From Uloborus plumipes (lineage: Eukaryota; Arthropoda; Arachnida; Araneae; Uloboridae), in assembly GCA_038373865.1 (NCBI GenBank), contig JAXGGA010001676.1, forward strand, positions 74,501-138,500: a DNA stretch of 64,000 bases, written 5' to 3'. A model generated the notes under the pieces. It did not search any database. It worked only from the letters and a program-made list of their open reading frames with translations, and was not told where the DNA came from. A program made the position numbers and the translations under genes. Every line of letters begins with the position of its first letter. The stretch's first letter is position 1. Below are positions 22,893 through 36,425 of this stretch, in pieces.

Positions 22893-25472
22893 TCAATAAC
22901 TCACAGGTTTAATAATTCTACCACTTCTCGTGGTTATAAATCTTCTTATCGCAAGAAGAAAACTTTGGGTCGAGATGTCCAAAGCAAGTTCGAAATGGAC
23001 AGCACGGTAAACTACACGTGTGAAAATTGCAATCCACACCTTTTCGCGATTTTGTAGGATAAGAGGACCAGCGAGGTCCACACCAGTTGTCTCAAATACA
23101 GCTGACATTCGCACGCGATCTTCTGGAAGAGGTGCAAACGCAGAAGTAGCATGTTTTGACTTAAATCTCTGACAAATTACACATTTAGACACTACTGATC
23201 GGACAGTTTTCCTCGATCGTAATAACCAATACTTTTCTCGTAGAATAATAACGAGTGTTTGGACACCTGCGTGATTGTAGATTCGATGAGCATCTTCAAT
23301 GAGACGAAAAACAAGTTCATGTTTGTCAGGTAGTAGGATAGGTCGTCTGAAGTAATCTCCGTTGTCTGCGGAGAAAAGTTTAGTCTCCACTCTGAGGAGG
23401 CCATCTGGATCAAGGTTGACGACAAAGTTCGGTGGTATAAGCTGACGATTTTTCCCAAAAGTCTCTTTCTGTATGAAAAGAAGAATGTCGAGTTCAGATT
23501 TTGCGAGTTCTTCTTCGCTGAGGTGTCCTTTACGCATATAGTCGTTTTGACCACTAGCTGCTGATTTAGCATTAAAAATGAATCTTTTCACGTAGGACAA
23601 AATTCGAACGATAGAAGAAAATTTCGAAACACGTTTTGTCCACTCAAAGAAATTCGAATCGGAATCATTCAATGACAGATTTGTCACAACTGTAGGTTTT
23701 TTCTCTTCGGTAGCAAGTTCAAGACCCTCTGATAAATCAGAGTTCTGGGTGTCTGGCCAGGAGGCACGGTTTTTCAACCATATGGGACCCTCCCACCAAC
23801 AAAGGCCAAAGAGAGTTTGTGCATTGCATCCTCTGGACGCAATGTCTGCAATGTTCATTTGTGATGGAACGAAATGCCAATCTTCCTTTGATGAACTAGA
23901 ATGAATCTCTTTTATTCTGTTCTGCACAAAGGTTTTCCAAGTTCCTGGATTTTTGATCCAACAAAGAACGACTTTCGAGTCGATCCAGTAGAAAGTTTGG
24001 ATATTTTCAATATTCAAAGATGTTTTGACGCTCTGGACTAGACGAGTGCCAATTACTGCAGCCAAGAGTTCGAGTTTTGGAATTGACATTTCAGTTTTCA
24101 TTTTGGTGACGGGTTCCTTTTTTAGAGGAGCGACACGTGATTTTGCCTGAACTAACTTAATTTGAACCTCATTACCGCACTCAACTCGCAAAAACACGCA
24201 CGCTGCAAAAGCTTTGCCACTCGCGTCACTAAACATATGAATAGTGGTAGTTGACTCATCAACTAAACCACCAAAGTAACGTGGAATTTGAATTAATTTC
24301 AAAAATTCCAAAGTTGCAAGCCAATTTTTGAATTCCTCTATGATTTCAGGGGGCAGTTTTTGATCCCATGTTAGCTTATAGTTTTTCCATGCTTTTTGCA
24401 TTAGAAGTTTTGGAATGAGTGTCACGGGTGCTGTGAAACCGATCGGGTCAAATATCTTTTGCGACATTGACAAAAGTTGCCTTTTAGTACACGAATCATT
24501 TATTTCAGTCGAAATATTGTTAAGATCACAAGCGATCATATCCGTATTTGGATCCCATAAAAGGCCTAGTACAGAGCAAATCGCTTTCTCTTGATTTTGT
24601 TGCTCTGAAGAAGAAACCCAACCCGTGAGCTCAAACCCCGCTTTTGACATGATTTGACAAGCAATTGTTTGAAACTGTTGAAGCTCCATCTCATCTCGAA
24701 CACTAGCCACAACATTATCAACATAAAAAGAATCTTTTAGTTTTACTGCAATTTCATTATTACGTTCTTTTTCTAAATGATGATAAATAGTAGACATGAG
24801 TAAAAATAAACTAGATGATAGGCCAAAAACCACTCTACAATGTCTGTAGACCCCAATTTCACGTTTCTTATAGTTTTTCCACCATAGAAATCGTAGAAAG
24901 TCCCTGTCTGTAGGAGAAACTGAAATCTGCAAAAATGCTTTGCGAATGTCTGAAACAACACCCAGTTCATTTTTGCGAAATTTATTTAAAATAGAGGGGA
25001 TCATTTCGATATAGTTTAGTCCAGTAGCTAAACATTGGTTTAAGGAAACAGAATTTTCATCTTTTGCAGAAGCGTCGAAAACAGGACGTATTTTAGTCGT
25101 AAGACTAGATTCCTTAAAGACTGCTCTATGAGGTAAATACCTGCATCTTTTTTCTGTTAAATTTTCCCCATTAATACTACTTGGGACCTCTTCTATAATT
25201 CCCAAATTTTCCCATTCTTTCAAAATTTTGTCATAAGAGTCAAATTTCCCTGACGAAATAAGTTTAGAAGACATGGTATTCAGGCGTTTTTCGGATTGAA
25301 ATCGCAAATCAAGTAATTCCGGATGCCCTTCAACCCATGGGAGATTAACTTCATATCTATCATCACAGAATTTAACAGTTTTTTCGAAAAATGAAACTGT
25401 TTCATCATCAATATCCTTTTTTGTTTGGTTTTCAACAAGACACCTCTGTAGCAGACCAGTATGCCTTATCAT
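22893..25472 (-). pseudogene. BelA: BEL/Pao Pol fragment (RT, A17 region, RNase H, integrase N-terminus)
   Basis: An 859-residue open frame. In order: the BEL/Pao RT (KIRPVFDAS, SDIRKAFLQI, RDFLRFLWW), the palm motif as YVDN, the Pao A17-type region (FDPIGFTAPV), the RNase H-like part (HMFSDASGKAFAA, PKLELLAAVIGTRL, ADIASRG) and a zinc-binding integrase head (HAGVQ...CVICQRFK). It stops just inside the integrase core: after RRFITTR the sequence jumps to unrelated residues and a stop, so D-D-E is mostly absent. Gag and protease are missing upstream. Long frame but truncated at both ends; cannot be autonomous. Confidence 0.9.
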
Positions 25473-26280
25473 TTTTATTTAATGAAGTGTTTTTTCCTAT
25501 CAGAAAAGGGCATTCTGCGTTCTTTAGAACTCTTTTGAATTTCTTAGAAAAGTTTTATGATTTCTCACTTCATGATTTTGGTAGGTATGCTTTCATTATT
25601 TAGAATCATCCCAAATAAACTGGCAGGGCATGCACTCCCCCTCCATAAATCCACCCATGCAGTTGCTGTAATTTTCCTGCTCTCTATTTAAAGGGTTATC
25701 CACATTTCTCGAAAGGGTAGAGATGAAGATACCGGGACATGCCCGTCGAGAGGGGGGGGGGGGCAAGCCTATGCATTGCTAATATCAAGCAAAAAATTTG
25801 TATTTTTTTTTTTTTTTAATGGGTTAGCCATTTAGGATCTAAAATTACGGTCAAATGTTCAACGCTCCACACTAAAAATGAAAATTTACATTAGTTCTTT
25901 TTCTCAGAGCCTACTTTCGGCACATCTCACATCTATTTGAGCTTCTTTTTAAAAGGGACGAAAAAATGTACCCTTTTCCCTGGCTTTTCGACTTTTCTTG
26001 GAACTGGGCTTGAAAAGTTTCGACCTTGGTGTATGTGACATTGTAGGCCTGGACTCTCTAAGGCGGTTCGTGGGCTATCAATCGCCAAGGGCCCCCAAAT
26101 GAGAGAGAGAGAGAGGGGAAAAAACTGTGACAATTTTTTTTTTTTTGGTTTGAACATTTCCATTTTTTCTTTTTTTGCTACTCTTTCTTTTCTATTGATT
26201 AGCTTCATGATACTTTTTCCCAAGATGCTTCACATCAGTCTTGCTTATTTCTCATTTGTAGCATCCAGTCAAGGGCATAC
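25473..26280. other. Unassigned DNA with simple repeats
   Basis: G run near 25750, T run near 25805, GAGA run near 26100. No gene seen. Confidence 0.4.
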
Positions 26281-28338
26281 AGGGCTCGCAGTAGACTTTT
26301 GAAAAATTTTAGGGGAATTTTAGGAACATTTTGACAAAATTTTAGGAAAATTTTAGGGGTAACTTACGATTTTGTTTGACTACAAATAGGTCCTTAATAC
26401 TGGTAATCGACAAACCAAACTGAAAATGCATTTCATTTATTATAGCATAAATTACAACCTTCAAATACTTAAAAAGAAATTAATGTTCTAATGTTATATA
26501 ACATGTTCAGAAACTAGACTGTACTTAACGTGCATACGCGTTTTCAAAATTTTCCCTTTGAAAGATAGGCATGTCTGAGTTTTTCTAGTTGACCAGCTTC
26601 TACACATATTAATTCTGTTCAACAATTACCTCCATAATGTTTTAACTGCAGCAGTTTTCTACAGCTGTTTTAAACCCTATTTCACTAGACCCAGATATAA
26701 TATTCATTCTTTAAATTCATTAATATTTTTGTTATTTCAACAAATTTGCAAATTTACTTTTTCTTTTTTGCTTTTTCCAATAAATTTGTTTTCAAGTTTT
26801 TCTTTTTATTTTTCTTTTTATCTATTAAAATAGTAGTGCCTAGAAAACAGTTCGTGGAGTTAACCTGTGTGGCCTATTATGTTCAATGTTACGAATCGAA
26901 AACCATTTTGCATCACCAAACAATTTTTCGTTAGTAATTTTCTTTTCCCCCCATGTTTTCGAAACTGCCAAACAACTTTAAATAATCTTGTGTAAAATAT
27001 TCTGCATATATCATGTCATAGATTTATAAATTATATTAGCTGCGCTAAATGCACTTTGATTTCAAAGTTTTAAGATTATCCAAAAAAAAAAAAACACCCT
27101 GCTTGTTAATATTTTTCGTCAGTTTCTTAATTACCAGAAATGTTTAATATGCATAAAGTTCTTCAGACCTACAACTATCTTTTGATTTGAAACCAGTAGT
27201 TTAATATCTATGATTTGTCAAAAGCCCATACTTTTGCTTTTCAACTCTGCTTCCCTTTCCCCTCAGAGTATTGTGACATTTGAAGTAGTGTAAACATTTC
27301 TGAATATCAAATTAAGCTGAAGCTACAATTTTATGCATGCTACCTTAAACACTCAATAAATAACACGTGATAAGTTAATGTATTTTTAAAAGCAGAAAAA
27401 GAATGCAAATGGTGAAAAAAAAACTGTAGCGCAAAATTTTTAAAGAACTGTAGGAATAATTAATAATTATATTATAATTGACATAATAACCCTGATTTTG
27501 AACAGAAAATGAAAGTAAGGAAAAGGAATCCATTGGCTTAGTACAGTCACATCTTTTTATAACAGTTGACTAAGTTTACTAGATCTATTGGATTCCCTGA
27601 TTCCTGAATTCTAATGCTGTCCCAAACATCCTTATCAACATTTTAAATCTATTTACTTTAAAAAAAAAAAATTTTGAGCCCAAAACAAAGTTTGATAGAA
27701 ATTAATGCTACTTTTTAAAAATGCTCATGGTTTGAACTCATTCAGATGTAACAGGAATGATTTTTTTAATGAGTTGACATTGATTGACGAGCATACAAAT
27801 AATCTTTTGACGAAAGAAAACTAAACAAGGTTCAAACTAATGGCAAGAATAAAATTATCGATGTCCAAGCGGTGAATTTACACAGTAAACTAAAATGAGC
27901 GAGTTTTATAGAAGCCGATGCAAACAGATTGCAAAATTCGCAAATAATCGAGCTTAGGCGCGTAAGAAACAGCTCAAAGTCGAAAAATTTCACAGGCAGG
28001 TTATGTTTCATCCTGGTAGAGTGGTGAAACAGCTGTTTAAAGATTAAATAGTTCGGTTTTAGGGGAAGAATTTTAAGTCAAGATTAAAAATAGTGCGAAG
28101 AATGCGTTTTAAACGAAATATTTTGTAAAATATCAATTTATGACAATAAATACCTAGGGAAAAGTTCGCTTTTGGCTATAAAATACTTTCATAAAGGTAT
28201 TTTAAACGCCCCAAAAGAGCTCCTGTAAATTTTCTAATTTCTTTAGGAATGCCATAAAATTTTAGCACAATTTTAGGAATTTTAGGAGGTCTGAAATTTT
28301 TTAGGAAATTTAGGAATTTTAGGGGGAATGCAAGCCCT
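26281..28338. mobile_element. Probable non-autonomous hAT-like element, 2.06 kb
   Basis: Ends AGGGCTCGCA and TGCAAGCCCT are inverted (one difference in 10). The flanks GGGCATAC (left) and GGGCATAT (right) agree at 7 of 8 bases, fitting an 8-bp hAT duplication. Both ends carry direct TTTTAGGAATTTTAGG-type runs. No transposase inside. Confidence 0.45.
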
Positions 28339-30917
28339 GGGCATATATAAAGGGTGGGCTCAGGGGGCCCGTGATCCTCCCAAAATTGATAAAACAAATT
28401 TAAATGAAACATAATTGGATTAGCATTTGTTCCAAAGCTAGGAGAGTGAAAAACAGCAGGGCTAGAGGGGGCCAGTAAGCTTTTATCTCTTTACTATTAC
28501 TATACTCTTTACTATGTTAAATGCAAGGCCTCTGAGGGGTGTATCCCGAGCGAATGTAAAATTTGAGCGAATGTAAAATTTTTAAGATGTTTTTGTTTGC
28601 CTCGTTTTCCTTCACATATTTTTAGTCTCAACTACTTCATATAAGGCCTAAAAATTCAGGATTTTACGCCTATTTTTCAAAAAAATTCCTGATGGGAAAC
28701 CCCCCGGGCCCCCAACATTATGAAACAAAAAGTCTACATCCTACTTAAAAGTGGTCATTGCATTACTCTGCTGATATCCATGCCACTACACGGTCAATCC
28801 GTAAAACAACAAGAAAATACATTGAGAGCATTAAAAAACGAGAAAAAACACCGGGATCTTAATCAGGGAAACAGACACACAAAATAAAAAATGTTCTGTT
28901 CTGCTTCTAAGGGCAGTATACTTGCACTAGCTCAGGGCTCTGTTAATTCGAGGCTCGTCATTTCAAGGTTTTCCAGGGGGGTGGGGTGAAAGGGTGCAAA
29001 AATATTTCATTGGAAAACAACATAAACCACGCCTGTATGTAAATACATTGATTTTTCAAAGCTAGGAGGGTGGGCAATTGATACCCGCTCCTAAATAACG
29101 GGGCTGGTTAATTCTAAATTCGACCCTGGTGATGACTGGCCACTCAAGGGGAAAAAAAGAAAAAGATGAAATTACATGTAACAATTCATTGGAACAGTAA
29201 GAGTGAAGGGGTGAGGGGGGGGGAAAGCTCCACCTGCACTTCTGAAATTCTTGACCTGTGCCCCCCCCCCCCCCCGCCCCCAAACTTTTGGTCACGCTAC
29301 GCCTATGATCAAAGATATCTTAAAATTGCAAATTTCGGGAACAGAGCTCCTTACCCGTCTCTTCGCTAACAATTTGATCAGAGATCTCTCTCTCCCCATT
29401 TTTTATCAAACGTCTTTAAAGATAATTTCAAAATGTGTAATTAGAATGGAGAGCTCCCGAATTTCTCACCTTAGCATCACCAAAAATAATTAAAAATAGC
29501 ATTTTTAAGCCTCAAAACTTTTTTTTTTTACGGGAGAGAATTATAACCATTTTTCTTTATCTAACGTTACCAACCATAGCGTAAAAATGTACTTTTAGGC
29601 CAGAAATTTCGAAAATTTTCCAACACAGAGTCCTGACCCCCTTTATCTAGTTTTAACGAGTTATAGCATAAAAGTTGCGTTTCTGAAAATTCAATAAAAC
29701 AAAGTTTCGGAGGGGGGGGGAGAGAGAGACTTCTGAATCTTTTTCCAACTTTTTTCCTAACATCATTAAAGTTTGACGAAATGGGGTTTTAGGATGTATA
29801 GGGGAGCGGGGGCAAGCTTGGTCATATGAACCCCCTCCAAAATTCTAACCTTTCTAGGCCACTGCATCCAGTACTTGAATATAACAAAGTGGGTCCCCGG
29901 AGCAACATTACTTTTAGGGCCCCTAACCCGGGGTTTCAATCTCAATGAAATTGCCTCGTAAACATAGTGTTTCATTGATTTCTATTCTCTATTATAAGTA
30001 TGTGACTGATTTATCAGTTCTTTTTTGGGGGAAGGGAGCTTAGTATCAGGGCCCCCACATCAATCCGTGAACCCCAGGACCAGATATTGTAATGGGCCCT
30101 TTTGCCCCCACAACACTCCGCCCTCTATCAACTTATAATTGTTTTGGCAGACATTTGAAATTTGGAAATTTTTAAAATTTTGCTTCATTTTGAATTACAC
30201 TCAGTGGTTAGTTTTTTTTTTTGTAGTTAACTACAGTTGTTTCATTGAAAATGTAGTTAACTACAGCTGAAACTTTTTTTCTTTTTTTTTCAAAAAGAAG
30301 CAACTACGATTCACTTTCGAAATGCCCATGGATGTATCTGAAGATAGTTTTAAATGTTGAAAAAACCCATGAAAATTGATATTAAGATGATAAATATAAG
30401 TTTTTATAAATGCGATATGCTTCTTTCTTTTTTTTTTTTTTTTTTTTTTGTCCTTTTGAAGCCATTGTTGTACAGTGGTGGATTTTGGGATTATGGAGCC
30501 CCGTTGTCCATTGCTCTTACAGTAAACAATTGTAGAACATTCCTTTCAGGGCCCCTATATCGTGGGGGCCCCTAGTAATTGTCACATTTGTGATATGACC
30601 TTTCCCTCATCCAGGCCCGCTGTAAGCTGGCGTGCAACGCTTACACCGCATGTGGGAGTCCTTCAAAAGGGCGCTCAATTCAGCCTTATCATTCTGAGTA
30701 TCATGACAGAATTTGTTTTTCCGAAGTTAAGAAACAAGCATTTATGTGTTTTAAAAATATTCATTAAAGAAGCTAGGATATTTCTGTGAGAGAGTGTAAC
30801 TAAAACTTTTTTTCTTTTGCAACGGTAAAGGGGCGGCAAATTTACCGTTATCGTTCGGAATATCACTGCACATTTTTTTTTTTCCTGCGCTAAGAAACAA
30901 TCATTTAACTTTGTTTC
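28339..30917. other. Unassigned low-complexity DNA
   Basis: Runs of C (29263), T (30430) and GGGGCCC-rich patches. Nothing coding recognised. Confidence 0.4.
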
Positions 30918-31167
30918 TGTTATGATTAAAAGAAGTTCAGAGGCCCGATGCAAAAGGAAAAATGCGAAGTTTATTACAGGAAAGAACTTTTGAACTCAAA
31001 AGTATGTAACAGTACACCAGCTAACCTTAAACAACTAACTTAAACTGCTAACTCAAACAAAACTAACATTCTGTAGATATTTCACAATTTAACTATAGTT
31101 GCCAATTTAACAACAACAACAATAAAACTTAGTTAAACATAAACAAGGCTGTGCGATAACCTCAACA
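30918..31167 (-). repeat. CopC 3' LTR
   Basis: On the minus strand it starts TGTTGAGGTTATC after AAGGGAGGG and ends ATAACA. Contains AATAAA upstream of the end. 250 bp. Confidence 0.8.
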
Positions 31168-31174
31168 CCCTCCC

Positions 31175-32730
31175 TTAATCGCACATAACACAACACTTGC
31201 TTCGTAAATAATTCAACCTTGGTTTGGGTAAACTTTTGGTAAACATATCAGCTAGCTGATCTGTACTCGAAACATATTCAAGATTGAAGTTGTGCTGTTT
31301 TATAGTCTCCCGAATGTACTTCAGCTTTATATCTAAGTGCTTCAATCTACCACAATGATTTTCACTCAAAATAGCTTTTATGACTGACTGATTATCTTCA
31401 AAAATAGTTGTACTTATATTTTCATACTTTAGCACCTCTTTAGTCGTATTATAGATTGGAATTAGATCTTGAACAGCTTTTCCCAAGGCTAAAATCTCTG
31501 CTTCAGTTGAAGACAACGCTATTGAAGTTTGCTTTTTAACAGACCAGGTTACAGGACAATTATTTAGCAGTATGATATACCCAGATACAGATTTTCTGTC
31601 TCTCGCATCTGCTCCCGAGTTGGCATCAACAAAAACAGATAACAGGAACATCCAAGTTAGTTTTATGAAAAACTAATTTAAATTTCAAACTTCCTTTTAG
31701 ATATCGTAATATTCTCTTAAGTCCAGACCATGCATCATCCTTTGGCTGCTCTTGCATTTGACTCAAACAATTGACTGAATATAATATGTCTGGACGAGTA
31801 GTCATAACTAAGTAGAGTAATGTCCCGACAAGTTCACAATAAGAACCATGAAACAAGTTCACGATAAGGACCATGAAAGTCCTTCCCATTCATAAAATCA
31901 GGTGATGTTGACTTTGGAGTAAGTGGCGTGTCACAAGGCTTGCAGTCCGTCATTCTAAACCTATCCAGAATAGTCTTGACATATGATTCTTGACTTAGGC
32001 AAAAGCGATCGGGCAGATTCTCAAAACTTATTCCTAGAAATTCTGTTGCAACCTCTGCTTTTGACATTTTAAACTCGCTCATAAGAAAGTTAATTACAAC
32101 TTTAGTTCCCGATTCATTAGAACCAGCAATCAATAAATCGTCAACGTACAGTACCATTACAATTTCACTCTTTTCACTACTTTTCATAAATATGCACGGC
32201 TCACTATTATGTTGTTGAAAATTCAACCGATACACAAAATCCACAAATTTCTTGAACCATTGTCTTGGCGCTTGCTTTAACCCGTACAAACTTGCGAGAA
32301 GTTTGCATACACGACCACTATTGTCATTGTATCCAATCGGTTGTTTCATAAATATTGTTTCGTTCAGTTCACCATTTAGAAATGCTGTTTTGACATCTAA
32401 TGAAAATATTTTCAGTTCCTTTTGATACATTATATTTAACACAAGTCGGAGAGAAGACATGCTGATAACTGGTGAATAAGTTTCAAAATAATTAATTCCA
32501 TGTTTTTAAAGGAATTCTCGAACAACAATCAGCGCTTTGTGGGACTCATCTCTTTTCTTTCGCAAAACCCATTTGCAGGACAATGTTTTCTCATCTTTCG
32601 GCAGTTCGACGAGTTCCCAAATTTTGTTCTTATTCATTGACTCTATTTCTTCACTCATTGCTTTCTTCCAAAGCAATTGTTCTTCATTTGGCAATTTTTC
32701 TATATCCTCAGACAGAGATGCCACTCTCAT
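31175..32730 (-). pseudogene. CopC RT-RNase H, broken
   Basis: From 32730 leftward: RT N-terminus (CKWVLRKKRDE), an in-frame TAA at 32508-32506, RT palm (DVKTAFLNGEL, VLYVDDLLIAG), a frameshift near 31860, the block TRPDILYSVN, a second frameshift near 31640, and RNase H (VDANSGADARDRKS, ALSSTEAEILAL, FEDNQSVI, LADMFTKSLP) to a stop at 31175. The first frameshift lies at an imperfect tandem copy of about 25 bases around 31829-31877, coding the HGPYRELV and HGSYCELV versions of the same segment. Inactive. Confidence 0.9.
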
Positions 32731-32844
32731 ACCAAAGCTTTCAGTAGAATCACAAAAAATTTCAGTAGTTTTCAGTAATTATCAGTAGTTCATAGTACCT
32801 AAGAGATAACGATGCCATGCTATTTAAAAGTCTAATGTATGGTG

Positions 32845-35480
32845 CACTAGGGTGGTCACAAGTAACATGGGGGAAAAAATTTTTCAACTAATCTTTTGCG
32901 GCACCCCCCTAAAATGTGCGAATAGGCTAGAAAATGAGATTTGCAAAGTTTTAATGTACAAAACGTACATGATACGAAAATTTTATGTGTCACAGTTTGA
33001 GCTTTCACAAAAAAATCTTTTTTATTTTCAAAGACAAGCAGTTCCTTTCGAGCCTTTAAACGTGCACGAACAAAACCAACCTTCGTTGTTTCTATTCCAC
33101 GTATGGTCAGTGATGCATCTGTCCCCAGCTTTGCTCTAGATTCCACGGATTGAATATGACAAGTAAATGTCCACATGTTTCAAAGAAAATGGGGAACATC
33201 TCCGGTTTTCAGCGTGTAGCTTGTCTTCAGATGGCACAATTATTATAGGAGGTTCTGTTATAAGCACGTTTTCACACTGCCAATTTATTAAGTCTGCATA
33301 GTCGGAAGAAAAGTTAATCTCAAAAATGATAAAGTGTGGATGTCATAACTATACACAGAATTTGTGTTTCTTACTCTTAAAATTTGAGGAGCAACTAACT
33401 GCCATACATGCCTTCGATCATCATTTAACGTTACCAGCAAAATATTTTCAGTATATACAAAAAAAAGCTATTCTCTGAATAATTGGCTCAATGACATGTA
33501 CTAGGTCGTCTGGTAAATTATGTGACTGGTAGAATAACTTGCCACAAGTTTCATGCACCATCCTTGCATGATAAGTTGCATGTTAACTTTTTAGTTTTTA
33601 TTCTCCTCAATTAGAGGATGAAATATTATCTTTTAAGACTAAAAAGAGTTTTTGCCCCCTGCAGATTGATTCTGGAATAGTTGGAAATGAATGTAAACAT
33701 TGCATCATGGTTATGACGTCGCTCGAGCATTTTTGCGTCATAGGAACTGGCTATTTTGAACCGAGTCATTGCGTTCCTATTTAATCGCGGCTATGAGTTT
33801 TTTTTAGAAAGTTTCTTGTGGTTTGGCAACTGAAAACTAATTTACAAGTTAGGTTGTTTTGGAACGCACATGGGAGCATAAAAGGCTCTAGCAAAGCTTT
33901 TTCGTTCTCTTCTCTTTCCGTTTCCCCGTGTGTGTTGTTCCCTGTAGTCTCCGTGTCATCCATGATGCAATGTACGTGTATTTTACATGTGTGGTGCGTG
34001 TTTAAATAGGTTTAGGAATATTTTATCTGTAGAACTGTTGACGTCAAAATGTTCTTTTGCACCTGTAATTCACGTTGTTAAATGTCTTCTTTAAATTTTT
34101 AAAACCTGGAGGACAACTATATGTTTGTCTTAAGTAAACTTTAAAAGTTAATAAAAATTGGATATTTTCACTTGAGAATTTTTTTCTATCAATTATTCCT
34201 GCTTCGTGACTTCAGTAAAATGACCATCTGCAACTAGGAATATGAACAATTTCTTCCTCATATCCCCTACATTGCACTTAATGAGAAACTAGCAAGGTGC
34301 ACATTTAACAATGACTGAAACTAGCGTTTTGAAGTTTGCTGTCGGATATTCTGTGTCGATGTTCAAGCGCAAATTTGATTGACTGTCATGAGCCATCTAG
34401 AATGACTCCAGGAACTAGATACTGTTTCAGAAAGATGTATGGAGTGATTGATGTCGATAGTTAGCCTATTTTGCATATTGTGCTCAACTGCCTCATATTT
34501 CACTATAGTTAGGGAATTGAAGCCTGTTAACATTTTGCCAATAGAATAGTAGAACCCACGGGGACCATTTGTTCATTCATCTGAGTATTCTACTAAGTGG
34601 AGAAGAAGCAATTCACTGCTATGAAGCTGACATATTAACCACTGCATTGGCCTATTAAAAATGTATTAAGACGTTATATTTAGCCACGTTTGCTAATAAC
34701 AGAACCTCCCATAACAATGATGCCATCTGAAGACGAGCTACATGACTTGAAAACCAGAGATGTTCCCCATTTTCTTTGAAACATGTAGACATTTACTTGT
34801 CCCATTCAATCCGTAGAATCTAACGTAAAGCTGGTGATGGATGCATCACTGACCATAAGTGGAATAGAAACGAGGGATGGTTTCGTTCGTGCACGTTTAA
34901 AGGCTCGAAAAGAACTGCCTTTCTTTGAAAATAAAAAAGATTTTTTGTGAAAGCTGAAACTGTGACACATAAAATTTTCGTATCATGTACGTTTTGTACA
35001 TCTGTACATATTTTTAAAAAACATATTTCATTTATTTTTAAGTAATGCTGTTTAATGTTGTCATATGTTTGCAGTTTCATAATTTTTATGTCACATTTTG
35101 TAAACAAAAATCAGTTTTTACTAAATATTGTCCTAAAAAGCACTATTTTTCACTGTTTTATTTCTTTTTAAGATGCTTGAAATATAAATATATCATGTAA
35201 AATAATTTTTGTGAGTTATTTCATACGCTTTGAATGCATGAATATATCTTATGAGTAAAAAAAAATGCAATGAGATTAGCTAACTGCATTGTTTTTCATA
35301 TTTTAACCATAAAATCCCTATAAAAGCTATGGTAAAACTTTACGATCGCAGCGCCCCCTGAAGATATTAACCGATTTTTCTCAAAATTTGCACAAAAGCT
35401 AACTATCACCAAAGACAAATTTTGGCAACTATTAAAAGTTGATCTGAGAAAATTTGTATTTTTCGCCCCACCCTAGCGTG
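32845..35480. mobile_element. Non-autonomous inverted-repeat element, 2.6 kb
   Basis: Ends CACTAGGGTGG and CCACCCTAGCGTG. Inside, about 300 bp at 32960-33262 reappear inverted at 34696-35002. The outermost 100-400 bp do not pair beyond the first bases. No transposase domain; superfamily unclear. Confidence 0.55.
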
Positions 35481-35796
35481 CATATATTATGCTGTGACCA
35501 GCTACCGAATCTTTGGTTGCAACTACGGCCTTAAAAGTTGAAAACTACTTGAAAAAAAAAAGGATCTCAAATCTTTTTTTTTTCTTTTATTACGGAAACT
35601 TTCAGTTAAACATATAAAATTTGAGTTACATCCTTTGACAAAATTTATACTATTTATATGAAAATAATAGTAGGGAGTTTAAGTAAAGGTTTGGGGGAGG
35701 GGGCCCACAAAAAGTTGCATAGAGGCACATGAAACCTGTCGACGGCTCTGGGGACAGCACTATGAAAGCCCCCCCCCCCCCCACACACACACACAC
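35481..35796. other. Unassigned; C run and CA repeat before BelB
   Basis: Simple-sequence run at about 35769-35796 directly abuts the LTR. Confidence 0.4.
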
Positions 35797-36224
35797 TGTT
35801 GAGAAACTGCTCGAGTTGAGTAACTTTTGAACTATTATTTAATTATTCATTTTTACATTTGCATATTTGTTTTAAATTTACGGTTTGGCAGGTGGCGCGG
35901 CAACGAAGTACCTGTTTGTTGCCTTAAAAGCATGCGCCACTTGCCAAACTTGGAGAGCCATTTGTTTTTCATGTAAGAAGCATGAAGCTAGATCTTCAAA
36001 TGTTCTTCAGTTAAATAAAAACGCTATGAGTTCAAAACTGTCTCATATATGCCTGAACAAGTTGATCTTCTATCACACAGCTAAGTAACATAATTATTTT
36101 GATCCTGGATAATGTATGTTAAATATTCAAAGTTCTTTAGTGTTGGGGTAGTTTTTCTTCTGATTTTGCACGGTCAAATTAGTTAGAATTAAGATTTTGT
36201 CTTTAGGATATGCATTCCCCAACA
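35797..36224 (+). repeat. BelB 5' LTR
   Basis: Starts TGTTG, ends CAACA (5-bp inverted ends), 428 bp, 4 bases before the primer site. Contains a strong hairpin, 35883-35898 with 35934-35949 (15 of 16 pairs). Confidence 0.75.
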
Positions 36225-36228
36225 TTAG

Positions 36229-36245
36229 TGGCGTCCGCGACAGGA
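36229..36245 (+). promoter_or_regulatory. BelB primer-binding site, probably tRNA-Arg
   Basis: TGGCGTCCGCGACAGGA begins with TGG and matches the complement of a tRNA-Arg 3' end with one difference, by my recollection of that tRNA. Confidence 0.55.
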
Positions 36246-36425
36246 TACCTTTAGTATTTTTGAGATATTTGTAAAAGTATTTAGATTTCTTGGAAATTTT
36301 CCGATACTTAGTATTTTGATAAATTTTCGGAATTTTCAAGTTTTTTGAAGTAAATGTTTAAATATTAAAGCATTTTGTAATTGTGTATTATAGGATAATT
36401 TTGCAAATTGTTAATTTAACTTTTA

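Larger units (their letters stand above)
30918..32760 (-). mobile_element. CopC: 5'-truncated Copia element, different lineage
   Basis: Minus strand. RT and RNase H pieces (32730-31175) are followed at once by a polypurine tract overlapping the stop and by a 250-bp 3' LTR. Gag, protease and integrase are absent; sequence beyond about 32760 is unrelated. RT motifs (SLDVKTAFLNGEL, LYGLKQAPRQW) place it in a different Copia branch from CopA/D/E. Confidence 0.85.

Noticed and set aside
29160..29500. Overlapping short frames around a C run
   Set aside because: Pro/Gly-rich translation of homopolymers; no coding evidence.
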